64,000 nt of DNA from Anaerobiospirillum sp. NML120449 (GCF_023051105.1 NZ_JALKIL010000022.1:1-64000), one strand, 5' to 3'. Shown: positions 29,686 to 39,141, counted from the stretch's first letter. The notes: generated by a model not told the origin, from the letters alone. Numbers and translations are program-made.

Positions 29686-29817
29686 GCACGGACGGCCGTT
29701 AAGAGCACTGCATGGCCTGTACAGACGGCCGGTAAGGGCTCAGCATGGCCTGTACAGACGGCCCGAAAGGGCTCAGCATAGCCAGTACGGGCGGCCGGTA
29801 AGGGCACCGCCTGGCCG
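29686..29817. repeat. 33-bp tandem repeat inside the operon spacer
   Basis: Four contiguous 33-bp units (gtacagacggccggtaaggg followed by ctcagcatggcct) at 29686, 29719, 29752 and 29785. Each unit contains an imperfect GC palindrome. Confidence 0.8.
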
Positions 29818-29895
29818 CTGCGGGCAGGCTGTACTGTCCATGCCTGTGCCCACGCCTGCATGAGCTGCATTGCTGTGGGCAAGGCCTGAGGCAGA

Positions 29896-30897
29896 TCAGC
29901 CGGCTTTGACTGTACGGTCCGGAGCCTGACCTTTGAGGTAGACAGTAATGGCCTGACCAAAGCGCAGTACATGCTCTTTGTCGTTTACCTCAACATTGAC
30001 CTCATAGATGAGATCAGGGCGCAGTTCTTCTGTCTGAACGCTCTTGGGTGTGAACATGGCTGTTGGGCTGATAAAGGAGATACGGCCGCTCAAAGGGGCG
30101 TGATAAGGCACCTCGACACTGACTTTCTGGCCCAGTTTGACCAGCTGCAGCTGAGCATCGCTCAGGTAAATACGTATCTTCTTGCTGTCTTCATTGGTGA
30201 TGGCAAAGATAGTCTCGCCTGAGCCTACATAGTCGGAGATTTCATGGGTACGGGTACGGATAGTGCCGCTGAACGGGGCCTTGATAATACCCTGGGATTC
30301 AATTTGATACTTCAGATAGGAAAGCTGTTCTTTACATGCAGTAACACGTGCAGCCTGGGAGGAGATAACCTCCTGACGATAGCCGTTTTCTACTAGTGCA
30401 AGCTGTGCCTGAGCTTCAGAAAGTGTTGCCCTGGCTTCGTCATAGCTGGCCCTTGAGCTGTCAAACTCCTGCTTGGAAATGGACTTGCTCCTGAGCAGTG
30501 ATCTGTTGCGCTCATAGGTGATGGAGGCCAGATCAACTGCAGCCTGACTTTTGGCAACAGCGGCGCGGGCGCTGTCTATTTCTTCTTTGAGGTAACCGTT
30601 CTGATACTGATCGAGCAGGGACTGTTCAGCCTGACACTGGGCAAACTGAATACGGATCTGGTGGTCAAGATCCTTGCTGTCGAGTACGGCCAGTACATCA
30701 TGAGCCTTAACCTGGCTGCCCTCATCAGCATTGAGGGAAACAATCTTTCCGGCTCTTTCAAATGACAGCAGACTGTCCTGAATGTCTACAGTACCGTGTG
30801 CCTTATCTGGATCGATACTTTGACGAAAGAGCAGGGCCCATGCAAAAAGCATTACTACTGCCAAAGAGGCAGCGCCAATAAGAACTGATTTTTTCAT
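29896..30897 (-). CDS. ybhG: HlyD-family membrane fusion protein, YbhG-like
   Basis: The 333-residue adaptor starts with a short cytoplasmic end and one transmembrane segment (VLIGAASLAVVMLFAWALLF). A lipoyl half follows (GKIVSLNADEGSQVKAHDVLAVLD), then a long alpha-hairpin (about 75-205, with IDSARAAVAKSQAAVDLASITYERN), the second lipoyl half (IIKAPFSGTIRTRTHEISDYV) and the beta-barrel region. It should bridge the ABC permeases with the periplasm or outer membrane. It is first in the four-gene minus-strand operon. GACCCC and GGGGTC at 30908-30928 form a small hairpin just before the start, which could affect translation. Confidence 0.9.
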   Translation of the reverse strand: MKKSVLIGAASLAVVMLFAWALLFRQSIDPDKAHGTVDIQDSLLSFERAGKIVSLNADEGSQVKAHDVLAVLDSKDLDHQIRIQFAQCQAEQSLLDQYQNGYLKEEIDSARAAVAKSQAAVDLASITYERNRSLLRSKSISKQEFDSSRASYDEARATLSEAQAQLALVENGYRQEVISSQAARVTACKEQLSYLKYQIESQGIIKAPFSGTIRTRTHEISDYVGSGETIFAITNEDSKKIRIYLSDAQLQLVKLGQKVSVEVPYHAPLSGRISFISPTAMFTPKSVQTEELRPDLIYEVNVEVNDKEHVLRFGQAITVYLKGQAPDRTVKAG

Positions 30898-31584
30898 AAG
30901 TCAACAGGACCCCGTCCTATAAGGGGTCACCGCCTCCTGTTCAGGCAGATGCTGAAGATAAAAAGCACAAAGCACGGCGGAGCAGAGCCTGAGCATACCA
31001 GCAGGCATGTTCGGCACACCGAATAAAACTGCCTCAGCTACCCGCAAGAAAACCACTGTTATTGCTGAGGAAAGGAATAAGACTTATCGACTGATTACAC
31101 AATACCCGGTTCATGGGCTTTATTCAGGGGAAAGCATACCCCTCCTCAGGTGCATACACAGGCGTATCCACCAGGAAAAGTAATGGTCGTTGTCAGTATG
31201 TATTGTTGTGCCGGTATCAGAGCATGTGAAGCAAAATGTCCGGCTGATGATCACAGTTTATCACATAGCTGCGGGCGTGGCTGGCCATCGCGGGCCCGTG
31301 TGCGGGACCGGCACAAAAAACACGGTTTACGGCACGGTTACGGTGTTTAAGGTGCTGCAGTGAGCTTGAGATAACTTCACGAGGGAGGCAAATCAGCCAG
31401 CAGGTGATACAGGCTGGTAGCTTTGCTACGTCCAGGCAGGACGGATTGCCGGCGTTGCAGCCCATAGCGCGATGGCCCTGTCATGGCCTTGCCGGCCATG
31501 GCCATGCTGACCAGGCCATGACCAGGTGGGGCCTGGTCATGTTAATGGCCATGGTGCTCGGGCAGTGTGGGGAGGGCGGGCACA
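30898..31584. other. Gap upstream of the exporter operon
   Basis: No gene is supported. CATGACCAGG and CCTGGTCATG (31517-31541) form a 10-bp hairpin nested in a larger arrangement of ggccatgg palindromes. It lies behind the carrier gene on the minus strand, but has no T tract. Confidence 0.45.
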
Positions 31585-31656
31585 GCCATGATTGGCATCA
31601 GCTCAGGAAGAGCGGGGACAGCCATGAAGGGCATCAGCTCAGGAAGAGCGGGGACA
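31585..31656. repeat. 36-bp direct duplication at the carrier 3' end
   Basis: Two adjacent 36-bp copies (31585-31620 and 31621-31656) differ by two bases. The right copy contains the last seven codons and stop of the carrier gene; the left copy lies downstream of it. Confidence 0.85.
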
Positions 31657-32563
31657 GGGAGTTGAGAACAGCAATAATGGAGATGGAGGTCAGAATATAC
31701 ACAGTGTTGAGATTGCCTGATTCACCGGTAAATTCAGGCACGCCCTTCATGGTCATGATAGGAGCCAGTGAGGTTACAGGAGCCATTACTATGATCATGA
31801 TGATAAAGCGTACTTCAGAATCATGAGGCAGGAACAGCCAGATAAGAACAGCCATGAGGCCACACAGGGCATAGCGGGTCAGCCATGCTTTGGAAATCAT
31901 GCGCAGCTGCTCGCCTGTAATCTTCAGCTGGAGCACTATGCCAATAATCATAAAGCACAGCAGGGTATTGGCTCCGGCTATGGTTCTGACAGGTCCCATG
32001 ATAAAGTCAGGCAGTTGCAGATGCATGGCGGCCAGAATCACGGCCAGAATATAGGTGTAGGAGGGCAGGGATTTGGACATCTCCCTGAAAATGGATTTGA
32101 GGCTGATATGCTCGTCTGGAAAGTAGCGTCTGTTCATGTACATGGCCACAGCATAGGAGCCGCCAAAACAGAACAGGGCATTGATGAAGTCAAACATGCA
32201 CAGGGCCAGGAAGGCCTTGGGACTCATCAAGCTCTGCATGAATGGGATTACGAAGTTGCCGATGTTAAAGCAGGAGATATTGAGCATGTTGAACACGCGG
32301 CGGCGCGGATCCCGAGATGAGAAAAAGCCCACCAGCAGCAGAACAAAGCCTGCCGCTATGGACAGCAGCATAATGTCAAACAGCGAGGTATCAAACTGCA
32401 TGCCGTGAGCTGAGCTCAATATGGCGCAGGGCAGGGTCAGGTACATGACCACAGAGGACATAGCCCTGGCTGTGTCAATATTGACCATCTTAAGGCGCTT
32501 GAAAGAATAGGCGATGATGATAATGAGCAGAACGCTCAGACTGCTGTTAAGAGCTGGATTCAT
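31634..32563 (-). CDS. Auxin-efflux-carrier (AEC) family transporter
   Basis: About 309 residues from the ATG at 32563 (an in-frame GTG at 32611 would add 16 atypical residues). The protein is hydrophobic with about ten transmembrane segments in two halves, the AEC arrangement. Typical are the N-terminal VLLIIIIAYSFKRLKMVN, ARAMSSVVMYLTLPCAIL, FNIGNFVIPFMQS and the C-terminal APVTSLAPIMTMKGVPEFTGESGNLNTVYILTSI. AEC proteins of bacteria move dicarboxylates such as malate or other small anions; the substrate cannot be fixed here. In a succinate-producing host a dicarboxylate role would fit, but that is inference. Confidence 0.85.
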   Translation of the reverse strand: MNPALNSSLSVLLIIIIAYSFKRLKMVNIDTARAMSSVVMYLTLPCAILSSAHGMQFDTSLFDIMLLSIAAGFVLLLVGFFSSRDPRRRVFNMLNISCFNIGNFVIPFMQSLMSPKAFLALCMFDFINALFCFGGSYAVAMYMNRRYFPDEHISLKSIFREMSKSLPSYTYILAVILAAMHLQLPDFIMGPVRTIAGANTLLCFMIIGIVLQLKITGEQLRMISKAWLTRYALCGLMAVLIWLFLPHDSEVRFIIMIIVMAPVTSLAPIMTMKGVPEFTGESGNLNTVYILTSISIIAVLNSLSPLFLS

Positions 32564-33020
32564 GGCAGAGGCCTGAAAATTATGGGCAGCCTGTAAAGCA
32601 GGTGCCACCACCGGTCAGGGTTACAAATGGTAAAAGCTGCAGCACACGCGCGGTAAGCCAGCAGGCAATGGCGCAGGGATCAGCAGTCGTGCTGACTGTT
32701 GCAACAAGGGGATCAGGGTTATTATAACCCTGTTATGTTACCGGGAACATTGCTGTATAAATCATGTTTTAGCGCCTTGTACTCTGCCTGCCATGGGAGT
32801 ACGCATCTTCACGCCAGTGGCTGTAGCTGTGCCTGCCATGGGAGTACGCATCTGCCCATCAGCGGGGGCAACTTTGCCAGCATGCGGTCATGATTGCTCA
32901 TGCTGACCGGGCGTGTTCTGCTCTCTGACTGGTCATGATTATTCTCATCATATAGCTATGATCTTGCTGGCCTGGTGAGCATAATCAGGACTGGTCAGTG
33001 AGCGTAATTCTGTTTTCAGC
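32564..33020. other. Gap with a duplicated segment
   Basis: No gene is seen. A 24-bp segment (tgcctgccatgggagtacgc and four more bases) occurs at 32785-32808 and again at 32830-32853. Confidence 0.4.
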
Positions 33021-33026
33021 AAATAC

Positions 33027-33070
33027 AAAAAAGTCCAGATCATGTATAAACATGTCTGGACTTTTTGCTT
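33027..33070 (-). terminator. Terminator of the universal stress gene
   Basis: AAAAAGTCCAGA-T-CATG and CATG-T-CTGGACTTTTT form a long stem around TATAAA (about 33028-33066). It has A and T flanks for either direction and lies about 100 bases beyond the stop of the minus-strand gene. Confidence 0.9.
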
Positions 33071-33164
33071 TACAAAACGTAACAGATACCTTTATGGGCG
33101 GGCGCCTGAGGTGCACGTTACTGTCAGGTGCAGATGTCAGGACCGGACCTTGAAGTATTTACTG

Positions 33165-34124
33165 CTACTCCTGGGTGTGTGCTGTTTTGTTTTCGTGAAC
33201 AAGGGTATTGCGATTGAGCACGAACAGATCAGCATTGATGAAGTCTACAATTTCCTCGCAGGTATTGCCTATCAGAGCAGCGCCGACACCGGCACGGCCA
33301 TGAGAGCCGATGAAGACGGTATTGGCATGGAGCTTCTTGCAGAGCTTTGGCAGCACATCATCAGGCATGCCCTCTGCAATATGGCAGTTCTCTTCAGGAA
33401 TATTGTGGTGATGAGCAAAGTCGATAATTCTCTTCTTGTGCTCAGCAAGGATGCTGTCGGCATAAAGTTCCGGGGCATAGTTTGGAACTTCGAGCATCAC
33501 TGTAGGCAGAACCACCGGTGCACTGTTAACAAGATGGATTGGAGCCTTGGTAATGGTTGACAGGAGCTGAGCCTCACGCAGCAGCAGAACATTCATCAGC
33601 TGCTTTTCGTTGGAGGTGAAGTCAACCGCTACCACGATGGAGCTCTGGCTGGTCCACTTGTGATCCTTGGCAATGACCACAGGAATTCTGGAGTGACGCA
33701 GCAGGTTCCAGTCGTGAGGGGTGAAGATGATGGAATCGAGCAGGCCATGGTGATTTGCAGCCTTGATCAGCAGGTCAAATTTGCCTGAGTTGGCCTCCAG
33801 CAGCATGCCCTCGGAAATGTCACGGGTCCACTTGATAACAGGCTCAATACGCACATTATCAATGTCCATATCGTTATGCTTTTCCAGAGTGGCTGCAATG
33901 ATCTTGTTCAGCTCTTCACTGGTTACCTGCTCAACGTCCTCATGAGAGGCAATTTCGCTCTTCTTGCCGATAAAAGGAATATCGTTAGAGAAGTCATAAA
34001 TGAGACGAAGAGCAGTAATAGTTACCTTGGGATTGTAGCGGGCAATCTCAATGGCCCTGTTCAAGGCCAGCTGTTGGTCTTTTTTAGGCTCAATGATGAC
34101 CAGGATATTATTGTACTGTCTCAT
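33165..34124 (-). CDS. uspE: Tandem-domain universal stress protein, UspE-like
   Basis: About 319 residues with two UspA domains in tandem, as in UspE. Domain 1 begins MRQYNNILVIIEPKKDQQLALNRAIEIAR and ends near VVIAKDHKW. Domain 2 includes IVVAVDFTSNEKQ and the C-terminal nucleotide-loop region VFIGSHGRAGVGAALIGNTCEEIVDFINADLFVLNR. The start at 34124 is favoured by AAGGAG eight to nine bases upstream over the GTG-like extension. Universal stress proteins bind nucleotides and help survival under stress; the exact role is unknown. A paralogue lies at 47478. Confidence 0.9.
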   Translation of the reverse strand: MRQYNNILVIIEPKKDQQLALNRAIEIARYNPKVTITALRLIYDFSNDIPFIGKKSEIASHEDVEQVTSEELNKIIAATLEKHNDMDIDNVRIEPVIKWTRDISEGMLLEANSGKFDLLIKAANHHGLLDSIIFTPHDWNLLRHSRIPVVIAKDHKWTSQSSIVVAVDFTSNEKQLMNVLLLREAQLLSTITKAPIHLVNSAPVVLPTVMLEVPNYAPELYADSILAEHKKRIIDFAHHHNIPEENCHIAEGMPDDVLPKLCKKLHANTVFIGSHGRAGVGAALIGNTCEEIVDFINADLFVLNRNTLVHENKTAHTQE

Positions 34125-34391
34125 CAGCAATCTCCTTAAGCACAGCATGTATCTCCAATGGTGCTGACCTCAAGGGGTGCATGGATCATTTAATGGTGGA
34201 GATGTGCTGGCTGACACGCCCAAAAGGTGCTCAAACACTTAACTCTATATTAAGACAATGGGCGTGATATGGACGCAAAACCGCCCATGATGTCTCTCAA
34301 TTTGTGATTCAGGATCAATATTTGCCCCAAAAGGCCCCGCTGCGGCTGTGCCGTGCCCCTTAAACATTCATGCAGCATGACCAAAACATAA
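34125..34391. other. Spacer upstream of the stress gene
   Basis: No gene is seen. It probably holds the promoter of the minus-strand stress gene; no clear consensus boxes could be assigned. Confidence 0.35.
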
Positions 34392-34455
34392 AAAAACAGG
34401 CCCGCTATCAGCCATACCAGTTAAAGGATATAAGCTGTGGCGGGCCTGCTCTTTT
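34391..34455 (-). terminator. Probable terminator of murJ
   Basis: CAGGCCCGC (34397-34405) and GCGGGCCTG (34440-34448) form a 9-bp stem with a 34-base loop. Read on the minus strand it runs into six T residues. It lies about 200 bases after the murJ stop. Confidence 0.7.
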
Positions 34456-34645
34456 CTCATAAGCTGGCCATAAGCCTGAAAACGGGGCCGTAAGCATACT
34501 CCCGGCACCGCTTACCGGCGCCTGACAGCGTCTCCTTGCGTCGCTCCGTGGAGCGTCGTCACGCCCCGGCCTGGCATCGTGCCCCGGCTTCGCGCTCATG
34601 CATGAGTTCGTGCCTGTGAGGCAGTGTGCGTGGTGGAGGCTGAGC

Positions 34646-36214
34646 CTACATTCTGATCTGACGTGGGCGAATGCCCATGATCAGGCAGGAGATCACGAAT
34701 ACGGCTGCGCCTCCGATGATGAATGCTATGAGCCAGCCAACGGAGACCAGCGTGGTCATCTGTGCCCACTGGGTAAAGTCAGGAGAGAAGTAGCGTACTG
34801 ATCCTGCCATGATAAGACCGGCAATCAGCGCTTTGAAGATAAATAACAGGGTCTGACGGGAAATACGGTAAATCTTTCTTTTGTGCAGAAGATAGAGCAG
34901 CTGTCCTGCGTTGACAAAGGCTGCCAGTGCTGTTGACAGGGCAAGGCCCACGTAATCAAGAGGCCATACCAGAATGAGGTTAAAGACGATATTAGCGGCA
35001 ATGGCCACAATAGAGCAGCGTACCGGGGTTCTGGTGTCCTGAATGGCAGCAAAACCCTGTACCAGTACTCTTACCAGCATGATGGCACAAAGGCCCGAAA
35101 CAGAGGCCAGCAGTGAGCTGGAGCTTAAAAGCACATGCTCTTCTGTAAAGGCTCCACGCATGAAAATTACACGCAGAATCGGCTCACGCAGAGCAATGAT
35201 GCCCAGGGCTGAAGGAATGCCAAGCAGGAGCACCAGGCGTACGCCCCAGTCGAGAGTTTTGTTGTACTGATCGTGCTGGGTTTTGATGTCACAGCGTGAC
35301 AGGGCCGGCAGGATTACGGTAGAAATGGCTACGGCAAAAATGCCAATAGGAAACTCAAGCAGACGGTCAGAGTAGTAAAGATAGGAAATCGATCCTGTGG
35401 CCAGGAAAGAAGCCAGAACGGTATTTACCAGCAGGTTGAGCTGGCTTGCTGACACGCCAAACAGTGCCGGGATCATCAGAGTTCTGATGCGCACAACACC
35501 AGGATGACTCCAGCCCCAGCGTGGCAGCACCATAAGTCCAAGACGCCAGATAAAAGGCAGCTGAAAGACCAGCTGGACCACACCGCCAGCGACCATGCCA
35601 AGAGAAAGAATGACATTAGGGTCTTCATAGTCAGGGGCAATGAACCAGGCAGTGCCTATCATCACGATGTTAAGCAGACATGGAGTAATAGCCGGAATGG
35701 CAAAGGATCCATGAACGTTGAGCACGGAGCTGCACAGGGCGGTCAGCGTGATGAAGAAAAGATAGGGAAAAGTAATTTCCAGAAGGAAAGAAGCCTGGGT
35801 GAATTTGTGTGCGTCAGGACCATTGTTGAGCCATGACTCAAACCAGCCCCAGCCAAAAATGGCTGTTACCACTGGAGAGGCCAGCATGCCTATGACTGAA
35901 ATTACCAGCACAATAAGACCCAGAGTTCCGGCACTTTTGGCAATCAGCTCCTTGAGCTCAGCTGAACTCTGCTCTTTGCTGGTACGGGTAAGTACAGGAA
36001 CAAAGGCCTGAGCAAAGGCGCCTTCTGCAAAGAGGCGGCGGAAGAAATTGGGAATACGGTTGGCAAAGAAAAAGACGTCAGCCATCAGGCCGGCACCCAG
36101 AAGCTGGGCAATGGCAATGTCACGGACCATACCCAGAATACGGGACAGGAAGGTGGCAGCGGCCGTTACCATGCCAGAACGCAGCAGGCGTGGTCTTTTA
36201 ACTAGTTCGGTCAT
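34646..36214 (-). CDS. murJ: Lipid II flippase
   Basis: This MVF-family transporter (522 residues) flips the peptidoglycan precursor lipid II across the inner membrane. Fourteen transmembrane helices are expected. Signature stretches are GMVTAAATFLSRILGMVRDIAIAQLLGAG, VFFFANRIPNFFRRLFAEGAFAQAFVP, ITFPYLFFITLTALCSSVLNVHGSFAIPAITPCLLN and LALSTALAAFVNAGQLLYLL. The FRRLFAEGAFAQAFVP segment is highly conserved in MurJ. The ATG at 36214 gives the usual N-terminus (MTELVKRPRLLRSG); a GTG at 36247 would add 11 residues. It is transcribed alone. Confidence 0.96.
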   Translation of the reverse strand: MTELVKRPRLLRSGMVTAAATFLSRILGMVRDIAIAQLLGAGLMADVFFFANRIPNFFRRLFAEGAFAQAFVPVLTRTSKEQSSAELKELIAKSAGTLGLIVLVISVIGMLASPVVTAIFGWGWFESWLNNGPDAHKFTQASFLLEITFPYLFFITLTALCSSVLNVHGSFAIPAITPCLLNIVMIGTAWFIAPDYEDPNVILSLGMVAGGVVQLVFQLPFIWRLGLMVLPRWGWSHPGVVRIRTLMIPALFGVSASQLNLLVNTVLASFLATGSISYLYYSDRLLEFPIGIFAVAISTVILPALSRCDIKTQHDQYNKTLDWGVRLVLLLGIPSALGIIALREPILRVIFMRGAFTEEHVLLSSSSLLASVSGLCAIMLVRVLVQGFAAIQDTRTPVRCSIVAIAANIVFNLILVWPLDYVGLALSTALAAFVNAGQLLYLLHKRKIYRISRQTLLFIFKALIAGLIMAGSVRYFSPDFTQWAQMTTLVSVGWLIAFIIGGAAVFVISCLIMGIRPRQIRM

Positions 36215-36627
36215 AAAACAGGCACCACAAATGACATGAATAAACACTGTCCGTCACAGGCCATATAAGGGGCATGCAGTGCCTGCTGCCCGAACCTGTA
36301 CAGGCAAAACCCCTTATTATCCCATGAACATGCCAAAGCTGCCATGCCCGGACTTTGCTCTTACAAGGCATGCCATGGACAGGTCATGGCCTGGTCATGC
36401 CATGCCATGGTCCAAAACTTATCCGGAGCATGAGCGGACCTTGTCCGGAGAGTGTCATTGCACTGTGCGCAGCATGTCGGGCACTGTCTGGAGATTGTCC
36501 GTATACACTGTGCAGGAGCATATGCGAGTCCTGTCCGCAGTGCAGGCTGTGGGGCAGTATGCAGCGCGGGCGGGCGGGCTGGCTGACGGCGGCTGCAGGC
36601 ATGTTTTGTGACCTTTGCTCACTGAAA
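36215..36627. other. Gap with GC palindromes
   Basis: No gene. Around 36365-36415 several overlapping palindromes built on ggccatgg and catgccatgg occur, similar to those near 31500. Confidence 0.4.
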
Positions 36628-37416
36628 TCAGCCAAGGGAGGTATCGAGCACCATCATCAGGACGAAGCCTGCCAGCACGGACAGGGTGCCCATATCAGAG
36701 TGTTCACCAAGCCGGGCCTCAGGAATGAGTTCCTCTACCACTACATAAATCATGGCCCCGGCAGCAAAGGAAAGCAGCCATGGCATCAGAGGTATGAAGA
36801 AAGAAGCCAGAAAGACCACAGTCATGGCAGCAATCGGTTCAACCAGTCCTGACAGAGCTCCCATTAAAAAGGCCTTGAAGCGGCTCATTCCGCTGGAACG
36901 AAGAGGCAGGGTAACAGCCGTTCCCTCAGGAATATTCTGAATGCCCATACCAATAGTCAGAGCCACAGCTGCTGACCATGCCTCAGGTGTACCTGCAGCG
37001 GCTGCTGCAACAAAGGAAATGCCCACAGCCATTCCCTCAGGAATGTTGTGAATGGTCATGGCAAGAAAGAGCAGCTGATGCTGAGGCAGAGAGGTGCGGG
37101 GACCTTCCAGAACATTGGTATTGGCGTGCAGGTGAGGCATCAGACGATCCAGAACCATAAGAAAGGCTGCACCGAGAATAAAGCCTCCGGCTACAGGAAT
37201 GGCCGGCAGCGTACCTTCGCTTTCAGCCCGCTCAATAGCTGGAGCCAGCAGCGACCACATGGATGCGGCGATCATAATTCCTGCTGCAAAGCCAAGTGAC
37301 AGACGGGTAAACAGAGCAGAGGGGCTGCGACCTGCAATGAAGACGGCAGCAGCACCGGCAGCAGTCATGGCAAAGGTAAAAGCTGTGGCATAGAAGGTAG
37401 AGAGCAATGCATCCAT
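36628..37416 (-). CDS. ZIP family metal transporter
   Basis: The 262-residue protein is a ZIP transporter of the GufA/ZIP11 type, expected to bring zinc or other divalent metals into the cytoplasm. Eight transmembrane helices fit the hydrophobicity. The binuclear metal site motifs are present: HNIPEGMAVG in helix 4 and QNIPEGTAV in helix 5, with VEELIPEA near the C-terminus. A histidine pair in the third loop (MPHLHAN) could gather metal. It is preceded by nothing in operon and separated from murJ by a repeat-rich gap. No Zur-type operator was recognised. Confidence 0.92.
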   Translation of the reverse strand: MDALLSTFYATAFTFAMTAAGAAAVFIAGRSPSALFTRLSLGFAAGIMIAASMWSLLAPAIERAESEGTLPAIPVAGGFILGAAFLMVLDRLMPHLHANTNVLEGPRTSLPQHQLLFLAMTIHNIPEGMAVGISFVAAAAAGTPEAWSAAVALTIGMGIQNIPEGTAVTLPLRSSGMSRFKAFLMGALSGLVEPIAAMTVVFLASFFIPLMPWLLSFAAGAMIYVVVEELIPEARLGEHSDMGTLSVLAGFVLMMVLDTSLG

Positions 37417-37483
37417 AACCAGTCCTTAATATGTGAGGTTTATGCTGATATGTGCAGTATGGCCAGGCTGAATGTGTCAGCGT

Positions 37484-37714
37484 ACTGCCGTGCTGTCAAG
37501 GGCAGACGGGCAGAGTGTGCCTGTGCACTGCCGTGCTTTCCGGAGCGGACGGCCTGAATGTGCCAGCGTACTGCCGTACTGTCCTGGGCACACGGGTAGA
37601 ATGTGCCTGTGCAATGCCGTACTGTCCTGGGCAGACGGGCAGAATGTGCCTGTGCAATGCCGTGCTGTCCGTGGTGGATGGGATGAATCTGCCTGCGTAC
37701 TGCCGTGCTGAGCC
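37484..37714. repeat. 43-bp tandem repeat
   Basis: Five contiguous 43-bp units (starting at 37484, 37527, 37570, 37613 and 37656) plus a partial sixth. Each begins actgccgtgctgtc or a close variant and ends near tgtgcctgtgc. It lies upstream of the ZIP gene. Confidence 0.85.
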
Positions 37715-38240
37715 TGATTGCTCCGTGCAGTGCTCATATGGGCAGTGCCTGACAGGGCAGTGCTGGATCGGCTGTATGAGACTTATTGAGCAGGGGCAGT
37801 CCGGTCTGACCCTGGTAGTTCCGGGCAATATTCAGCTCAAAAACCGGGTGAATTTACAGGAAATCATCACATATCACTTTGGTGGTAAAAATAGGGGAAA
37901 TATTCGCCTGCATAATTGGGCAGGTCAGAAATTATTTTAAACGTGACATTGCTCTAAGCAATTGGCATTTAATCGGGATTTGCCTGGGCTTACTAAATTA
38001 AAGATCCTTTAAAAATATGGTGATTTTACAGGAGATCTTCATCAGTAGTGATGCAATTTATCAAGTGATCTTCCAGAGCTTTACAGGAAATATATAATGG
38101 ACCCATCAAAAGTTCAGTGATAATTCACTTTGTAATGTCGCTGAAACGAAACAGAATTCTTGGTCTTGAAAGTGGTAAGGTGGTATTTTTCAAATTCATG
38201 CCCCAGTGCACACTTTTAAGATTTGCTCAGCACAATTATT
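37715..38240. other. AT-rich gap upstream of ahpC
   Basis: No gene is seen. From 37840 the sequence is AT-rich, as expected for the ahpC promoter region. Confidence 0.4.
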
Positions 38241-38246
38241 CAGAAT

Positions 38247-38268
38247 ACTCATATACTTGCATATGAGT
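38247..38268. promoter_or_regulatory. Inverted repeat upstream of ahpC
   Basis: ACTCATAT-acttgc-ATATGAGT is an 8-bp inverted repeat 75 bases before the ahpC start. It may be an operator or an mRNA hairpin. It does not fit the four-part OxyR consensus well enough to be named. Confidence 0.4.
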
Positions 38269-38343
38269 GTCTTTTAACCGGAATGTGACTGCTCTGGCAG
38301 AGCGTCCGGTGACAGACAGGTGATTCGTTTTAAGGAGCTATAG

Positions 38344-38907
38344 ATGTCTTTAATCAATAAGGAAGTTGCAGATTTCACCGTTCAGGCCTACGTAAACGAC
38401 TCTTTCAAGGAGGTCAAGAAGGCTGATCTGTTAGGCAAGTGGTCTGTATTCTTCTTTTACCCAGCAGATTTCACTTTCGTATGCCCAACCGAGTTAAAGG
38501 ATCTCGCCGAGAAGTATGAGGAGTTCAAGGCTATCGGCTGTGAAGTCTACTCTGTATCCTGCGATACTCACTTTGTTCACAAGGCATGGGCTGACGCCTC
38601 TGAGACCATCAAGGCCTGCAAGTTCCCAATGCTGGCTGACCCAACTCAGGCTCTGGCCAAGGACTTTGAGGTTCTCATCGAGGATGCCGGTTTAACCGAG
38701 CGTGGTACTTTCGTTATCAACCCAGAAGGCAAGATTGCTGCTTACGAAGTTTCCGCCGGTAACGTAGGCCGTAACGCTGACGAGTTACTGCGTCGCGTAA
38801 AGGCTTTACAGTTTGTTGCTGAGCACGGCGACCAGGTTTGCCCAGCCAAGTGGCAGCCAGGTGCAGCTACCTTAAAGCCAGGTCTTGACTTAGTAGGTAA
38901 GCTCTAA
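38344..38907 (+). CDS. ahpC: Alkyl hydroperoxide reductase subunit C (peroxiredoxin)
   Basis: This 187-residue typical 2-Cys peroxiredoxin reduces hydrogen peroxide, organic peroxides and peroxynitrite. The peroxidatic Cys47 is in DFTFVCPTE and the resolving Cys166 in QVCPAKW, both fully conserved, and the length equals that of E. coli AhpC. AAGGAGC lies six bases before the ATG. Codon bias is strong, as in ackA, suggesting high expression. The reductase needed to recycle it is probably the flavoprotein encoded 650 bases downstream. A hairpin lies after the stop. Confidence 0.98.
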   Translation: MSLINKEVADFTVQAYVNDSFKEVKKADLLGKWSVFFFYPADFTFVCPTELKDLAEKYEEFKAIGCEVYSVSCDTHFVHKAWADASETIKACKFPMLADPTQALAKDFEVLIEDAGLTERGTFVINPEGKIAAYEVSAGNVGRNADELLRRVKALQFVAEHGDQVCPAKWQPGAATLKPGLDLVGKL

Positions 38908-38966
38908 TTAACCGCTGGATTACCAGCAGTTAACAGGCTGAATATGCCAGGGTTTTGTACCCTCAA

Positions 38967-38993
38967 GGAAGTCCCCGTAAGGGGACTTTCCTG
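38967..38993 (+). terminator. Probable terminator of ahpC
   Basis: AAGTCCCC-gtaa-GGGGACTT with a short bulge forms a stable hairpin about 60 bases after the stop. Its T tract is poor (TTTCCTG). Confidence 0.6.
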
Positions 38994-39025
38994 TATATGC
39001 AGGCGTATTTTGTCATCCTGCAAAT

Positions 39026-39085
39026 AAAAGCCCCCAGGCATTCGTATCAACAGTAGGACACTGTCAGCGGATCCGGGGGCTTTTT
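39026..39085 (+). terminator. Second hairpin terminator after ahpC
   Basis: AAAAGCCCCC and GGGGGCTTTTT close a loop of about 39 bases, with T5 at the end. It could back up the preceding hairpin. Confidence 0.65.
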
Positions 39086-39123
39086 GATTATGCACGCAAG
39101 GGGTCTGTAAGTTGTGCATAAAT

Positions 39124-39141
39124 AGTTAGCTATAGCTAACT
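39124..39141. promoter_or_regulatory. 18-bp palindrome, GTTAGC type, site 1
   Basis: AGTTAGCTATAGCTAACT is a perfect 18-bp palindrome between ahpC and the reductase gene. Two close relatives lie at 41814 and 41914. The dyad has the size of a dimeric repressor site; the protein is unknown. Confidence 0.6.

Noticed and set aside
38247..38268. OxyR binding site before ahpC
   Set aside because: The dyad is real, but the spacing and bases do not fit the four-part OxyR pattern, so only a generic inverted repeat is reported.
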